Numbered from the stretch's first letter, positions 36,339 through 44,629 are shown. The stretch: DNA of 64,000 bases from Methylobacterium sp. C25 (GCF_021352225.1 NZ_JAAUVI010000003.1:310001-374000), one strand, 5' to 3'. Notes: generated by a model from the letters alone, not told the origin. Numbers and translations: made by a program.

Positions 36339-37790
36339 ATGCGACCAACCGTCCAGCACATCGTCGACTGGTTCATTCCCCAGTCCGCGCATCTCGAGCG
36401 TTCCGACCTCTCGGTCGCGCGCAACTTCGTGCTGACCCACATCTTCGGGCCGTTGATGTCCCAGTCGATGTGCGTGTTCCTGTATCGCACCGACCCGAAT
36501 CCCGGCTTTGCCTGCTTCACGGTCATCGCCTGCGTGTGCCTGTTCTGGACGCTGCCGTTCGTCCTGAAGTTCACGCAGAACATCAAGTTTGCCGCGATCC
36601 TGTCGGTGGAGCTCCTGGCCTTCACCGCTCTGTTCGGCACCTATTTCTACGGCGGCGCCAGCTCGCCGTGCCTGCCGTGGCTGATCATCGCCCTGCTGCT
36701 CGGCTTCTTCTATTTCTCCGAGCAGCCGATGCTGATCGTCGCGCTGTTCGCGGCGAACGTCACGGTCTTCTTCATCGCCTACATCTGCACCGACTTCCCG
36801 GAGATCGTCTCGGCGAGCGACCTGGCGGTCGTGACCTGGATCTCGATGGTCTCCGCGACCCTCTACATGTCCTGGATGGCGATCTACTACTCGCACGTCA
36901 TGTCGATGCGCTCGCAGATCGAGAAGGAGACCGAGCGCTATCTCGCCACTAACGAGCAGCTCAAGGTGGTCAAGGAACTGGCCGAGGCCGCCAACCGGGC
37001 GAAGTCGGTGTTCCTCGCCAAGATGAGCCATGAGCTGCGTACGCCGCTCAACGCTGTAATCGGATACAGCGAGCTGATCCTTGAGAACATCCCGCCCGGC
37101 ACCGACGAGACCAAGCAGAAGGACGTTCGCAGCATCAATGCAGCAGGCCGCCACCTGCTCTCGCTGGTGGTCGACGTGCTCGATCTGTCGAAGATCGAGG
37201 CCGAGACCATAGAGCTGAACGTCGAGACCTTCGATCTCGCCTCCCTGCTGGATCAGGTCGTCGCCACGGTGAAGCCGCTCGCTGAGGCCAACGGCAACAG
37301 CCTGCTCGTGCAGCAGCTGACGCCGCTCGGCGCGATGCACACCGATCAGACCAAACTGCGCCAGATCCTGGTCAACCTTCTGAGTAACGCCTCGAAATTC
37401 ACCAAGAACGGCAGCGTCACGCTCTCCGTCAGAATGGACCGCAAATCCACCGGCACGTGGCTCGACGTTCGGGTGCGCGACACCGGCATCGGTATCTCAC
37501 AAGAGGGCATCGCGCGCCTGTTCCAGAACTTCCGACAGGTCTCGGCCGCCACGGCGCATCAATATGGCGGCACCGGCCTCGGCCTGGCGCTGAGTCAGAA
37601 GCTTTGCACGCTGATGGGTGGCAGCATCGGCGTGACCAGCGAGCCCGGGCGGGGCTCGGTGTTCAGCTTCTGCATTCCGGCCGAAGTTTCGGAGACCGCG
37701 GCAGAGCCGAATGCTCCGCCTGACCACTCTCTTCTCCTGGCGCCGCAGGCGGCCGCCTTGCAGCCCGCTCTGGGAGTCTCGTTTCGATGA
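36339..37790 (+). CDS. membrane sensor histidine kinase, paralogue of the divergent one
   Basis: A kinase of 483 residues. The membrane sensor (20-185) carries the same signatures as its divergent neighbour (VDWF, AR-F-LTHI-GP, NPGF, TYFYGGASSP). H231 in KMSHELRTPLNAVIGYSE is the acceptor, and GTGLGLALSQKL belongs to the ATP-binding domain. It overlaps the receiver-GGDEF-EAL gene by 4 bp (ATGA), so the two are coupled and probably a cognate pair. The start is uncertain: ATG 36339 is chosen by alignment with the neighbour; TTG 36336 and TTG 36297 are in frame. The upstream sequence is AT-rich and should hold the promoter. Confidence 0.85.
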   Translation: MRPTVQHIVDWFIPQSAHLERSDLSVARNFVLTHIFGPLMSQSMCVFLYRTDPNPGFACFTVIACVCLFWTLPFVLKFTQNIKFAAILSVELLAFTALFGTYFYGGASSPCLPWLIIALLLGFFYFSEQPMLIVALFAANVTVFFIAYICTDFPEIVSASDLAVVTWISMVSATLYMSWMAIYYSHVMSMRSQIEKETERYLATNEQLKVVKELAEAANRAKSVFLAKMSHELRTPLNAVIGYSELILENIPPGTDETKQKDVRSINAAGRHLLSLVVDVLDLSKIEAETIELNVETFDLASLLDQVVATVKPLAEANGNSLLVQQLTPLGAMHTDQTKLRQILVNLLSNASKFTKNGSVTLSVRMDRKSTGTWLDVRVRDTGIGISQEGIARLFQNFRQVSAATAHQYGGTGLGLALSQKLCTLMGGSIGVTSEPGRGSVFSFCIPAEVSETAAEPNAPPDHSLLLAPQAAALQPALGVSFR

Positions 37791-39670
37791 ACTTTCGCGA
37801 CAATCTTGCGGTCGAGCAGTTCGGCTCGATGGACGCGGCGGTCGAGGCCGAGGTGCAACGCGCGCCTCGGCTCCTCATCGTCGACGACATTGCCGACAAC
37901 CGCACGATCCTGCTGCGGCGCTTCGCCAGGCGTGGCTTCGAGGTTGCCGAGGCCGATGGCGGGGCGCGCGCCCTGCAGATGGTCGAGCAGGAGAGCTACG
38001 ACGTCGTCCTGCTCGACGTGATGATGCCCGAGATCGACGGTATCGAGGTCCTCAAGACGCTCCGGGCCAAGTACACGCCGCTCCAATTGCCCGTCATCAT
38101 GGTGACGGCGAAGGCCGAGTCCGAGAACGTCGTCGAGGCCCTGAACCTCGAGGCCAACGATTACGTCACCAAGCCCGTGGATTTCGATGTCGCCCTGGCC
38201 CGCGTGAATGCCCAGGTCGACCGCAAGCGCGCCGAGGAGAAGGTCGCCACGGCGGCGAGCGCACTTCGGCAGGTCAACGACCAGCTCGAGCAGCGCGTCG
38301 AGGAACGCACCCGTGAGCTCGTCGAGATCAACCAGCAGCTCCAGGGCGAGATCGTCCAGCGGCAGCAATCCGAGGCGCGCTCGCGCTTCCTCGCCTTCCA
38401 CGATCCGCTGACCGGTCTTCCGAACCGTCGGCAATTCCGCGAGGAATTGGTGAGCGGCATCGCCGCCGCCGGGAACGACCCGGACCAGAGCGTCGCGATC
38501 CTGTTCATCGATCTGGATGGCTTCAAGGGCGTCAACGACACCCTCGGCCACTCGATGGGCGACATGCTTCTCCAGGCGGTCGGCGAGGATTTCCGCGGTG
38601 TCATGCAGCGCTCCGACCGGATTGCCCGGCTCGGCGGTGACGAGTTCGCCGTGCTCCAGGTCGGCAACAAGCAGCCCGAGGACGCCATCGCCCTGGCGAA
38701 CCGGCTGATCGAGATCGCCAGCCGCGAGCGACACATTCACGGTCACCTGACCATGATCGGCGCCAGCATCGGCATCGTTCTGGGCTCAGGCGCGACCGAC
38801 GATCCGGAGGAGTTACTCAAGGCGGCGGATCTGGCGATGTACCGCGCCAAGGTCGAGGGCCGCGGCACCTTCCGCATCTTCGATCCGGCTATGGATGCCC
38901 ATGTCCAGGCCCGCCGCTCGCTGGAACTCGACCTGCGCAATGCCCAGGCCCTCGGCCAGTTCGAAGTGTTCTACCAGCCGCAGATCTCGCTCAGCACCCG
39001 CAAGGTGACCGGCTTCGAAGCCCTGCTGCGCTGGCGTCACCCGACCCGCGGCATGGTCTCGCCGGCCGAGTTCATCCCGCTCGCGGAAGAGATCGGCCTG
39101 ATCGTGCCCATCGGCGAATGGGTGCTGCGTCAGGCCTGCCACGAGGCGGCCGGCTGGCCCGACGCCCTGAGCATCGCGGTCAACGTGTCCCCCGTGCAGT
39201 TCCTCCGCGGCAGCCTCGTCCCCTCCGTGATCAGCGCGCTGGCCAGTTCCGGCCTGCCGGCGGAACGGCTGGAGATCGAGATCACGGAATCGGTGCTGCT
39301 GCAGAAGACCGACAAGAACATCGACACGCTGAACCAGCTCCGCGCGCTCGGTGTGCGGATCTCGATGGACGATTTCGGGACCGGCTATTCGAGCCTGAGC
39401 TACCTTCGCATGTTCCAGTTCGACAAGCTGAAGATCGACAGGTCCTTCGTCGAGGACGTCACCAGCAGCCGCGACTGCAGCGCCATCGTCAGCGCGATCC
39501 TCGGGCTCGGCACCAGCTTCGGCATCCCCACCATCGCCGAGGGAGTCGAGACCGAGGAGCAGCTTTCGCACCTCACCGGCGAGGGCTGCACCGAGGTGCA
39601 GGGCCGGTTCTTCAGCATGCCGATCGACGCGCAGGAGGTCCGCAAGATCATCGAACGGATCGGCGTGTGA
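37787..39670 (+). CDS. receiver-GGDEF-EAL cyclic-di-GMP protein
   Basis: A cytoplasmic response regulator of 627 residues. The receiver (about 28-150) has phosphoacceptor D77; a coiled-coil linker (about 155-200, heptad-rich VNDQLEQRVEERTREL) follows. The GGDEF domain (about 205-375) has intact G283-G-D-E-F, so diguanylate cyclase activity is plausible. The EAL domain (about 385-625) keeps E411-A-L, DDFGTGYSS, KIDRSFV and EGVET, so phosphodiesterase activity is plausible too. The usual QGY-FSKP end reads QGRFFSMP. Its phosphorylation by the coupled kinase would set local cyclic-di-GMP. Confidence 0.93.
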   Translation: MNFRDNLAVEQFGSMDAAVEAEVQRAPRLLIVDDIADNRTILLRRFARRGFEVAEADGGARALQMVEQESYDVVLLDVMMPEIDGIEVLKTLRAKYTPLQLPVIMVTAKAESENVVEALNLEANDYVTKPVDFDVALARVNAQVDRKRAEEKVATAASALRQVNDQLEQRVEERTRELVEINQQLQGEIVQRQQSEARSRFLAFHDPLTGLPNRRQFREELVSGIAAAGNDPDQSVAILFIDLDGFKGVNDTLGHSMGDMLLQAVGEDFRGVMQRSDRIARLGGDEFAVLQVGNKQPEDAIALANRLIEIASRERHIHGHLTMIGASIGIVLGSGATDDPEELLKAADLAMYRAKVEGRGTFRIFDPAMDAHVQARRSLELDLRNAQALGQFEVFYQPQISLSTRKVTGFEALLRWRHPTRGMVSPAEFIPLAEEIGLIVPIGEWVLRQACHEAAGWPDALSIAVNVSPVQFLRGSLVPSVISALASSGLPAERLEIEITESVLLQKTDKNIDTLNQLRALGVRISMDDFGTGYSSLSYLRMFQFDKLKIDRSFVEDVTSSRDCSAIVSAILGLGTSFGIPTIAEGVETEEQLSHLTGEGCTEVQGRFFSMPIDAQEVRKIIERIGV

Positions 39671-39994
39671 CGGTCCCCATTTTTCACAGGGCGGGGCCAT
39701 GCCGGACTCGCATCCGCGCCCCTGTGATTTTTGCACAATGAATACGCTTTAAGAAAACGACAGACTGAGCTATCCTGTGATCACTTCTTCCCAGGAAGTG
39801 TCCAACCCACGAACTGCAGCGCGCCCCTCGGGGCGCGCTTTTTCATTGGTTCGCTATTTGGAACGGTTGTAATTTAGCTGAGAAACTACTGCGCGGCATC
39901 CGGCTCGCGTTCCGGCGCCGGCGGCCGCTGGCGACCGACGCGCGCGCATCGTTAACCCCGTCTCAACCTTAACGGAGGTTGATGGGCGCCAGCG
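39671..39994. other. 324-bp intergenic stretch with terminator and possible small RNA
   Basis: No protein gene was seen. The first 100 bp are AT-richer than the surroundings, with TTGCAC at about 39732 and an AT-rich CTTTAAG about 17 nt later, then a short dyad CACTTC...GAAGTG at 39783-39801, and the strong terminator at 39818-39843. The rest (39844-39994) leads into xerC and contains AAGGTTGATGG-like sequence without a clear SD. Confidence 0.45.
39818..39843 (+). terminator. intrinsic terminator after the cyclic-di-GMP gene
   Basis: AGCGCGCCCC (39818-39827) and GGGGCGCGCT (39830-39839) pair exactly and are followed by a run of five T (39839-39843). It is the clearest Rho-independent terminator in the window and lies about 150 bp after the stop of the receiver-GGDEF-EAL gene, far enough away to leave room for a separate short transcript. 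Confidence 0.88.
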
Positions 39995-40990
39995 ATGGCA
40001 GCCCTCCCCTCCCCCGCGGACGATCCCGCAGCCGAGCACGACCTTTCGTCGTTTCCTGGCGACGCAGCCCTACGGGCCCTGGCGCTCGGGTGGCTCGACA
40101 GCCTGGCTCGTGAGCGCCGCATGGCAGGCAACACCTGCGAGGCCTATGCCCACGACCTGCGCGAATTCCTGATCCATCTCGACCGGCGTCTCGGCACGCC
40201 GACGATCCCGAGGCTCATCGCGCTGAAGCCGCGCGACGTGCGCGGCTTCATGGCGGCGCGGCGCGCCGACGGCCTCGGTGGCCGCTCGCTGATGCGCGAA
40301 CTCGCCGGCATCCGCTCCTTCGGCCGCCACCTCGAACGCGAGGGCCATGGCAGCATCGCGGCGCTCGGCGCGGTCCGCTCGCCCAAGGTCGAGCGGCGCC
40401 TGCCTCGACCGCTTCCGGTCGAGGCGGCGGTTGCGGCGACGCAATCCGCTAGCCGCCCCGACGACGCGCGCGAACCCTGGGTGCTCGCGCGTGACGCGGC
40501 GGTCATCGCTCTGCTCTACGGCTCCGGCCTGCGCATCTCGGAAGCGCTCGGCATCGCGCGCAGGGATGCCCCGACGCCGGGCCAAGACGAGGTCCGCGTG
40601 CTCGGAAAGGGCGGCAAGATCCGTTCGGTACCGGTGCTGCCAGCGGTCTCGCAGGCGATCGCGGAGTATCTCGCCGCCTGCCCGCATCCGCTCCCGCCGG
40701 AGGGGCCCCTCTTCGTCGGCGTGAAGGGCGGCCCGCTCTCGCCCCGGATCATCCAATACGCGATGGCTTCGCTCCGAGGCGCCCTCGGCCTGCCGGAGAG
40801 CGCCACCCCGCACGCCCTGCGCCACTCCTTCGCGACGCATCTGCTGGCGCGGCAGGGTGAACTGCGCGCGATCCAGGAATTGCTCGGCCACGCCTCGCTC
40901 TCGACGACGCAGCTCTACACCCGCGTCGACGCGGCACGCCTGATGAGCGCCTTCGACGCCGCGCATCCGCGCGCCGGACGGGCGGCCTGA
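39995..40990 (+). CDS. xerC: tyrosine recombinase XerC
   Basis: A recombinase of 331 residues that, with XerD, resolves chromosome dimers at dif near division. The catalytic set is visible: R180 in GSGLRISEAL, the Lys in GKGGK, H273 and R276 in HALRHSF, H299 in LGHASL and nucleophile Y308 in QLYTRV. The N-terminal SAM-like core-binding domain spans about 20-125. It is a stand-alone chromosomal gene, not flanked by integrase hallmarks such as att repeats, which favours XerC over a phage integrase. Start ATG 39995 has no strong SD. Confidence 0.92.
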   Translation: MAALPSPADDPAAEHDLSSFPGDAALRALALGWLDSLARERRMAGNTCEAYAHDLREFLIHLDRRLGTPTIPRLIALKPRDVRGFMAARRADGLGGRSLMRELAGIRSFGRHLEREGHGSIAALGAVRSPKVERRLPRPLPVEAAVAATQSASRPDDAREPWVLARDAAVIALLYGSGLRISEALGIARRDAPTPGQDEVRVLGKGGKIRSVPVLPAVSQAIAEYLAACPHPLPPEGPLFVGVKGGPLSPRIIQYAMASLRGALGLPESATPHALRHSFATHLLARQGELRAIQELLGHASLSTTQLYTRVDAARLMSAFDAAHPRAGRAA

Positions 40991-41119
40991 CCGGATGCCC
41001 GTAATCGGCAAAATTCCGCAAAGAGGCGGGATCTCTCCTTCGTATTGCCGCGATTGGGTCGCGGTATGTCCCTCCCGGGCCACGCTTTCGGCGCAGCCCA
41101 GAACAGTATGGAGCCTGCG

Positions 41120-41254
41120 ATGCCCGTGATCGGAATCTGCGTAGCGATTCTTCCGGTTCTCGCCGTCCTTGCCGTCACCGCCGTGGTGAAGGCGATCCTG
41201 CTGCCATTCTCCGCCGTGCGCCTGCTCTACCGCAGCCACGCCGCGCGGGCCTGA
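41120..41254 (+). CDS. 44-residue membrane protein
   Basis: A small gene encoding one long hydrophobic segment (VIGICVAILPVLAVLAVTAV) with a basic C-terminus (RLLYRSHAARA). GGAG lies 6 nt upstream of ATG 41120, which is why this start is preferred over ATG 41108. It is followed by a palindrome at 41269-41306. It is of unknown function and moderately supported. Confidence 0.5.
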   Translation: MPVIGICVAILPVLAVLAVTAVVKAILLPFSAVRLLYRSHAARA

Positions 41255-41268
41255 CACCGACACGACGC

Positions 41269-41306
41269 CGTCATTCCGGGGTCGCGAAGCAGGGCCCGGA
41301 ATGACG
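41269..41306. repeat. short REP-like palindrome between convergent genes
   Basis: CGTCATTCCGGG (41269-41280) and CCCGGAATGACG (41295-41306) are exact inverted copies with a 14-nt loop. The motif GTCATTCCGGG is the same as in the element at 29676-29791. It lies between the small membrane protein gene (+) and the symporter gene (-), so it may also terminate both. Confidence 0.8.
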
Positions 41307-41324
41307 GGTTGTTGAGCCGCCCGA

Positions 41325-42797
41325 CTACCTCGCGATCGCGGTCTTGCCCGAACTGGCCCGCCGGGTCGCGAGGCTCACGAACAGCGCCACGACGACGTTC
41401 AACACGAGCGCCACGGCGCCGATATTCACGTCCTGGATCGCGCCCGGCAGCGCCGGAAACAGGCTCGCCATGGTGTGACCGCCGATGGCCGTCGCCGCCA
41501 CCGTGCCGACGCCCGCCACGATCCCGGCTGCCGCGCCCTCCTTGGTCAGCGGATTGCGCTCCCAAAGGCTGGTGAGCAGCGCCGGAAAGAGTTGCGTGAC
41601 GAAAGCGTAGCCCATCAGCAGGAGCTGCACGATGGTCTCGCCGCCATGCAGGGTGAAGCCCACGCAGACCAGCGCCAGGAGCGGTGTCGCCAGCTTGGCG
41701 AGCCGGCCGATCGAGGCATCCGTCGCGGAGGGGCGCATCGGCCGGTAGAGGTTGTGCGCCACGAGCGTCGCCCCCGCGATCAGGATCATCGAGCCCGGCA
41801 CCAGGGCCGTGAACACGCCCGTCGCGCCGATCACGCCGACGAACCAGGGCGGGAAGGCCTCGATCGACAGCCTGAACAGGGCGAGATCGACATCCGGCCC
41901 CTTCAGCCCCGGCACCTGCAGCACGGCGGCGAAGCCCACCAGGAACACGAAGAGCAGCATGAGCTGGTAGAGCGGCAGGAAGACCGCGTTGCGCCGGAAC
42001 ACGTTGGCTTCGCGCGCCGTGTAGATCGACCCGAAGATATGCGGGAACATCCAGCCGCCGAGCGCCGTCAACAGCGTCGTCGAGGCGAACCAGCTCGCGC
42101 TCTGGCCGCGCTCGGGCAGCGCCAGGAAGCCGGGCTTGGCCTGGTCGATCGCCCGGAACATCGGCTCGATGCCGCCATAGAAGTGGTAGGGCAGGTAGAG
42201 CCCGAGGAAGACCACCACCGAGAGGATCAGCACGTCCTTGATGACGGAGTTCCAGGCCGATCCGCGCACGCCGGACGCCATCACGTAGGCCGTCACCGTG
42301 GCCGCACCGATCCAGATCGCCACCGTCGGCGGGATCGCGCCGTAGGAGGCGGTAGCGACGATGATGCCGAGCCCCTTGAGCTGCAGCACCATGTAGGGAA
42401 CGAGCGCCACGAGCCCCACCAGGGCCACCAGCACCCCGAGCCAGGGGCTCTGATACTTCGCGGTATAGAAATCGGGCTGCGAAAACAGCGTGTTCTGCTT
42501 GGCGTAGCGCCAGATCGGCGGCAGCAGCCAATAGGAGATCAGGTAGATCAGGCAGAGATAGCAGAGGATGTAGTATGTCGGGCCGCCCTTGCCGTAGGCC
42601 CAGCCCGACGCGCCGAGGAAGGTGAAGGTGGTGTAGACCTCGCCCGCCATCAGCAGGAAGACGAGCATCGTCCCGAAGCCGCGCCCGCCCACGGTCCATT
42701 GCTCGAGGTTCATGTCGTGGCCCGAGCGGGCCCACAGGCCGAGGCCGAGCGCCACGACGACGGCCAGCGCGATGATCGGCAGCGCGGCGTTCATCAT
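41325..42797 (-). CDS. sodium:solute symporter, MctP-like
   Basis: An inner-membrane transporter of 490 residues with about 13 hydrophobic segments and SSS-family signatures (WTVGGRGFGTMLVFLLMAGE, GWMFPHIFGSIYTARE, FTALVPGSMILIAGATLVAHN). It overlaps the upstream DUF3311 gene by 4 bp (ATGA). The pairing of an SSS permease with a DUF3311 small membrane subunit is the arrangement of the rhizobial MctP monocarboxylate/alanine permease, so uptake of pyruvate, lactate or similar acids is likely. A second in-frame ATG is at 42794; GGAGG lies 4-7 nt upstream. Confidence 0.88.
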   Translation of the reverse strand: MMNAALPIIALAVVVALGLGLWARSGHDMNLEQWTVGGRGFGTMLVFLLMAGEVYTTFTFLGASGWAYGKGGPTYYILCYLCLIYLISYWLLPPIWRYAKQNTLFSQPDFYTAKYQSPWLGVLVALVGLVALVPYMVLQLKGLGIIVATASYGAIPPTVAIWIGAATVTAYVMASGVRGSAWNSVIKDVLILSVVVFLGLYLPYHFYGGIEPMFRAIDQAKPGFLALPERGQSASWFASTTLLTALGGWMFPHIFGSIYTAREANVFRRNAVFLPLYQLMLLFVFLVGFAAVLQVPGLKGPDVDLALFRLSIEAFPPWFVGVIGATGVFTALVPGSMILIAGATLVAHNLYRPMRPSATDASIGRLAKLATPLLALVCVGFTLHGGETIVQLLLMGYAFVTQLFPALLTSLWERNPLTKEGAAAGIVAGVGTVAATAIGGHTMASLFPALPGAIQDVNIGAVALVLNVVVALFVSLATRRASSGKTAIAR

Positions 42798-42988
42798 TCG
42801 GCCTCCGAGCGGGCCGGATCGCACAGGTAGATCACGCCCATCACCGCCGAGCTCGCGATCACGCAGGCGACGAGCCAGGCCAGCAGAAGCGGCAGGCCGA
42901 ATATCAGCGGCTCGACCCGGTTGAGCACGAACGGCCCTCCGAGCATGCCGAGGAACGGCAGCAGCACCAGCCATCGGACATGTTTCAT
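42794..42988 (-). CDS. DUF3311 small membrane subunit of the symporter
   Basis: A protein of 64 residues with two membrane helices (LVLLPFLGMLGGPF, LIFGLPLLLAWLVACVIAS) and a short cytosolic tail. The conserved PFxLNRVEPLIFGLP segment is typical of DUF3311. It is translated just before, and overlaps by 4 bp, the SSS permease gene, so the two subunits should be made together. Confidence 0.86.
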   Translation of the reverse strand: MKHVRWLVLLPFLGMLGGPFVLNRVEPLIFGLPLLLAWLVACVIASSAVMGVIYLCDPARSEAE

Positions 42989-43025
42989 GCGTCGGTCAGC
43001 CTCGTGAGCGGAAAAGTCCGGCAGA

Positions 43026-43051
43026 TGCCTTGCCTGCCCCGGAGCAAGGCA
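43026..43051. promoter_or_regulatory. dyad upstream of the symporter operon
   Basis: TGCCTTGC (43026-43033) and GCAAGGCA (43044-43051) are inverted copies with a 10-nt centre, lying 38-63 bp upstream of the DUF3311 start codon. They could be an operator or a leader hairpin. No other evidence supports a function. Confidence 0.3.
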
Positions 43052-43172
43052 GGTTTCGCGCCGGACCGAGACTTCTCAAGAACTTGCGTGATGGCAAGCC
43101 TTGCCGCCCGCAGGGCGCCCCCTATCATCGCTCTGTCGTCCTCGGCGAACCGGCCACACGGGAGTGAGTCGC

Positions 43173-43355
43173 ATGGCGTTCTTCATCGGGATCGGATGTT
43201 CCTGGTTGCTCGTCGCGGTGATGATGCTGTGGGCGCACCGGAGAGCCGAGAATCCGGAGACCGGCCAATGGCGCTCGGAGCCCTCGAACCTGTTCGGCGG
43301 CCCCGGTCACGCGCCCACCCCCGAGGATGTGGCTCCGGGCTCCTCGACCAGCTGA
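43173..43355 (+). CDS. small single-pass membrane protein, unknown
   Basis: A protein of 60 residues with an N-terminal membrane helix (IGIGCSWLLVAVMMLWA) followed by a polar proline- and glycine-rich tail (about 25-60). GGGAGTGAG lies upstream of ATG 43173. It runs convergently towards the small genes at 43417-43994. I do not recognise a family. Confidence 0.5.
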   Translation: MAFFIGIGCSWLLVAVMMLWAHRRAENPETGQWRSEPSNLFGGPGHAPTPEDVAPGSSTS

Positions 43356-43416
43356 CGCCCGCATCGACGATCCAGCCGTCGGATCACCGGACGGGTGACG
43401 TCGTTTGCGGAGCCCG

Positions 43417-43749
43417 TCAGACCGCCTCGTAGGCGAACAGGACCGAGATCACCGACAGGCTCACCAAGCCGAGCACGAAGCAGACATCCGCGGCCGCTTC
43501 GAGCTTCGTCGAGAGGCGACTCTCGGTCGGCCAGCGCATCGAGAGATAGGACGCGCCGGAGCTGGCCAGGAACAGGAGCGCCGTCAGCGCGGCGTATTCG
43601 TCGACATGGCTCGGTCCGACGCGGGCCTCGATGATCTTCACCAGGCCGACGAGGGTCGTGCAGACCCCGATCATCGTCGCGGCACTCGGCAGGATATGCT
43701 GCGACAGCCCTCTGCCCGGATTCCGGAGAAGGCGCCGGCGCTCGTCCAT
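43417..43749 (-). CDS. membrane protein with three helices, unknown
   Basis: A protein of 110 residues with hydrophobic segments at about 23-42, 52-70 and 88-108 and a basic N-terminus. It resembles generic three-helix membrane proteins of Rhizobiales; no family is recognised with confidence. Its ATG shares one base with the stop codon of the upstream exported protein (43749), so the two genes are translationally coupled. Confidence 0.6.
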   Translation of the reverse strand: MDERRRLLRNPGRGLSQHILPSAATMIGVCTTLVGLVKIIEARVGPSHVDEYAALTALLFLASSGASYLSMRWPTESRLSTKLEAAADVCFVLGLVSLSVISVLFAYEAV

Positions 43750-43994
43750 CAGAACCGTTGTTCTTGGCGGCCCGGATTGGGCCCGGTGCCGTGATAGGAC
43801 GCCATGCAGGCATGCCAGATCTGGGATCCGAGATCCCAGAGGCTCAAGCGATTGGGATTGGGCGCCGTGAAGACCTGCGCCCGAGCCTGCTCACGGCAAG
43901 CGGCATCCGCCGGCCCCTCGATCGGCGGCTCTCCGGCCAGGACCTGCCCTGTCGAGCAAATGACGAATGCGAGGGCCAGCAGATTCTTGCGCAA
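43749..43994 (-). CDS. small exported protein, unknown
   Basis: A protein of 81 residues with a signal peptide (LLALAFVICSTGQVLAG, cleavage about residue 20) and a short mature part with two Cys (AACREQARAQ and IWHACMASYHG), probably a disulphide in the periplasm. It is first in a two-gene reverse operon with the three-helix membrane protein. No family is recognised. Confidence 0.6.
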   Translation of the reverse strand: MRKNLLALAFVICSTGQVLAGEPPIEGPADAACREQARAQVFTAPNPNRLSLWDLGSQIWHACMASYHGTGPNPGRQEQRF

Positions 43995-44305
43995 AGCGAT
44001 GTCCCCTCTGTCGGAAGCCGGATGATCTCTTCAGCACCGTGACTCTTGCAGACAGCCGTCGCAATGGATTTTGCGTCGCAGTTCGATGACAGACAACTCA
44101 ATTGCGCGCTCTGGCCCGGATTGCATCGTTCGATGATGAAACCTACACGGGATTAACAGTAGCAATTTGATCGTATGAGCCATCTCATTTGCTTTCACAG
44201 CAGGAAAGCAAAATATTTTGACAACCATAGCCATTTTACAGCAGCGATAACAGTTGCCAAGCCGATAGCTTGCATGATCTCTGGTTTTCGGATGGAGTAC
44301 CGACT
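43995..44305. other. 311-bp AT-rich intergenic stretch with a dyad
   Basis: The part from about 44100 to 44260 is visibly richer in A and T than the flanking genes. TTTGCTTTC (44188-44196) and GAAAGCAAA (44204-44212) form a 9-bp dyad with a 7-nt centre, roughly 95 bp before the start of the repeat protein gene, where an operator would sit. A 67-codon reverse frame (44031-44234) is present without support. The GGAG at about 44294 serves the gene at 44306. Confidence 0.4.
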
Positions 44306-44629
44306 ATGAGATTCGTCCTCGCAGCTTGGACAAGCGCCGTTTGTCTGAATGTTATGCTTCCAGCCTCGGCCGAAGCGCTTCCGGTTGTTCCACACCCTGG
44401 CTTTGCAACTTCTGTTGAGCAGGTCGCGGGTGGTTGCGGACCCGGCCGCTGGCGCGGACCTTGGGGTCATTGCCGCAGCACGCCTTATGTCGGCCCGCTT
44501 CCAGGAGGCTGGTATCAGGTGAGAGGCGGCGGCAATGGCTGTCCTCCGGGATACTGGCGCGGTCCCTGGGGCCATTGCCGCAACACACCCTATCACGGGC
44601 GTCTGCCCGGCGGCGGGTGGAAGCCGTGA
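44306..44629 (+). CDS. exported GCG_CRPN-type cysteine/glycine repeat protein
   Basis: A secreted protein of 107 residues. A signal peptide (cleavage near ASAEA, about residue 24) precedes GGCGPGRWRGPWGHCRSTPY and a second, closely similar unit GCPPGYWRGPWGHCRNTPY. This Gly-Cys-Gly prefix followed by WRGPWGHCR-N/S-TPY repeats is the pattern named GCG_CRPN in alphaproteobacterial exported proteins; its role is unknown, with Cys and His suited to disulphides or metal binding. GGAG lies 8 nt before the ATG. Its stop overlaps the GTG start of the lipase gene. Confidence 0.72.
   Translation: MRFVLAAWTSAVCLNVMLPASAEALPVVPHPGFATSVEQVAGGCGPGRWRGPWGHCRSTPYVGPLPGGWYQVRGGGNGCPPGYWRGPWGHCRNTPYHGRLPGGGWKP

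Noticed and set aside
39995..40990. Phage or transposon integrase rather than XerC
   Set aside because: Tyrosine recombinase residues are shared, but no att repeats, tRNA or cargo genes surround it, and the length and N-terminal domain fit chromosomal XerC.
43026..43120. Sigma-54 promoter (TGGCA...TTGC) near the symporter operon
   Set aside because: The words TGGCAAGCCTTGC have the wrong spacing for -24/-12 and point towards the other strand's small gene.
44031..44234. 67-codon reverse frame in the AT-rich gap
   Set aside because: No SD or recognisable feature; the dyad at 44188-44212 lies inside it, which fits regulatory DNA better.
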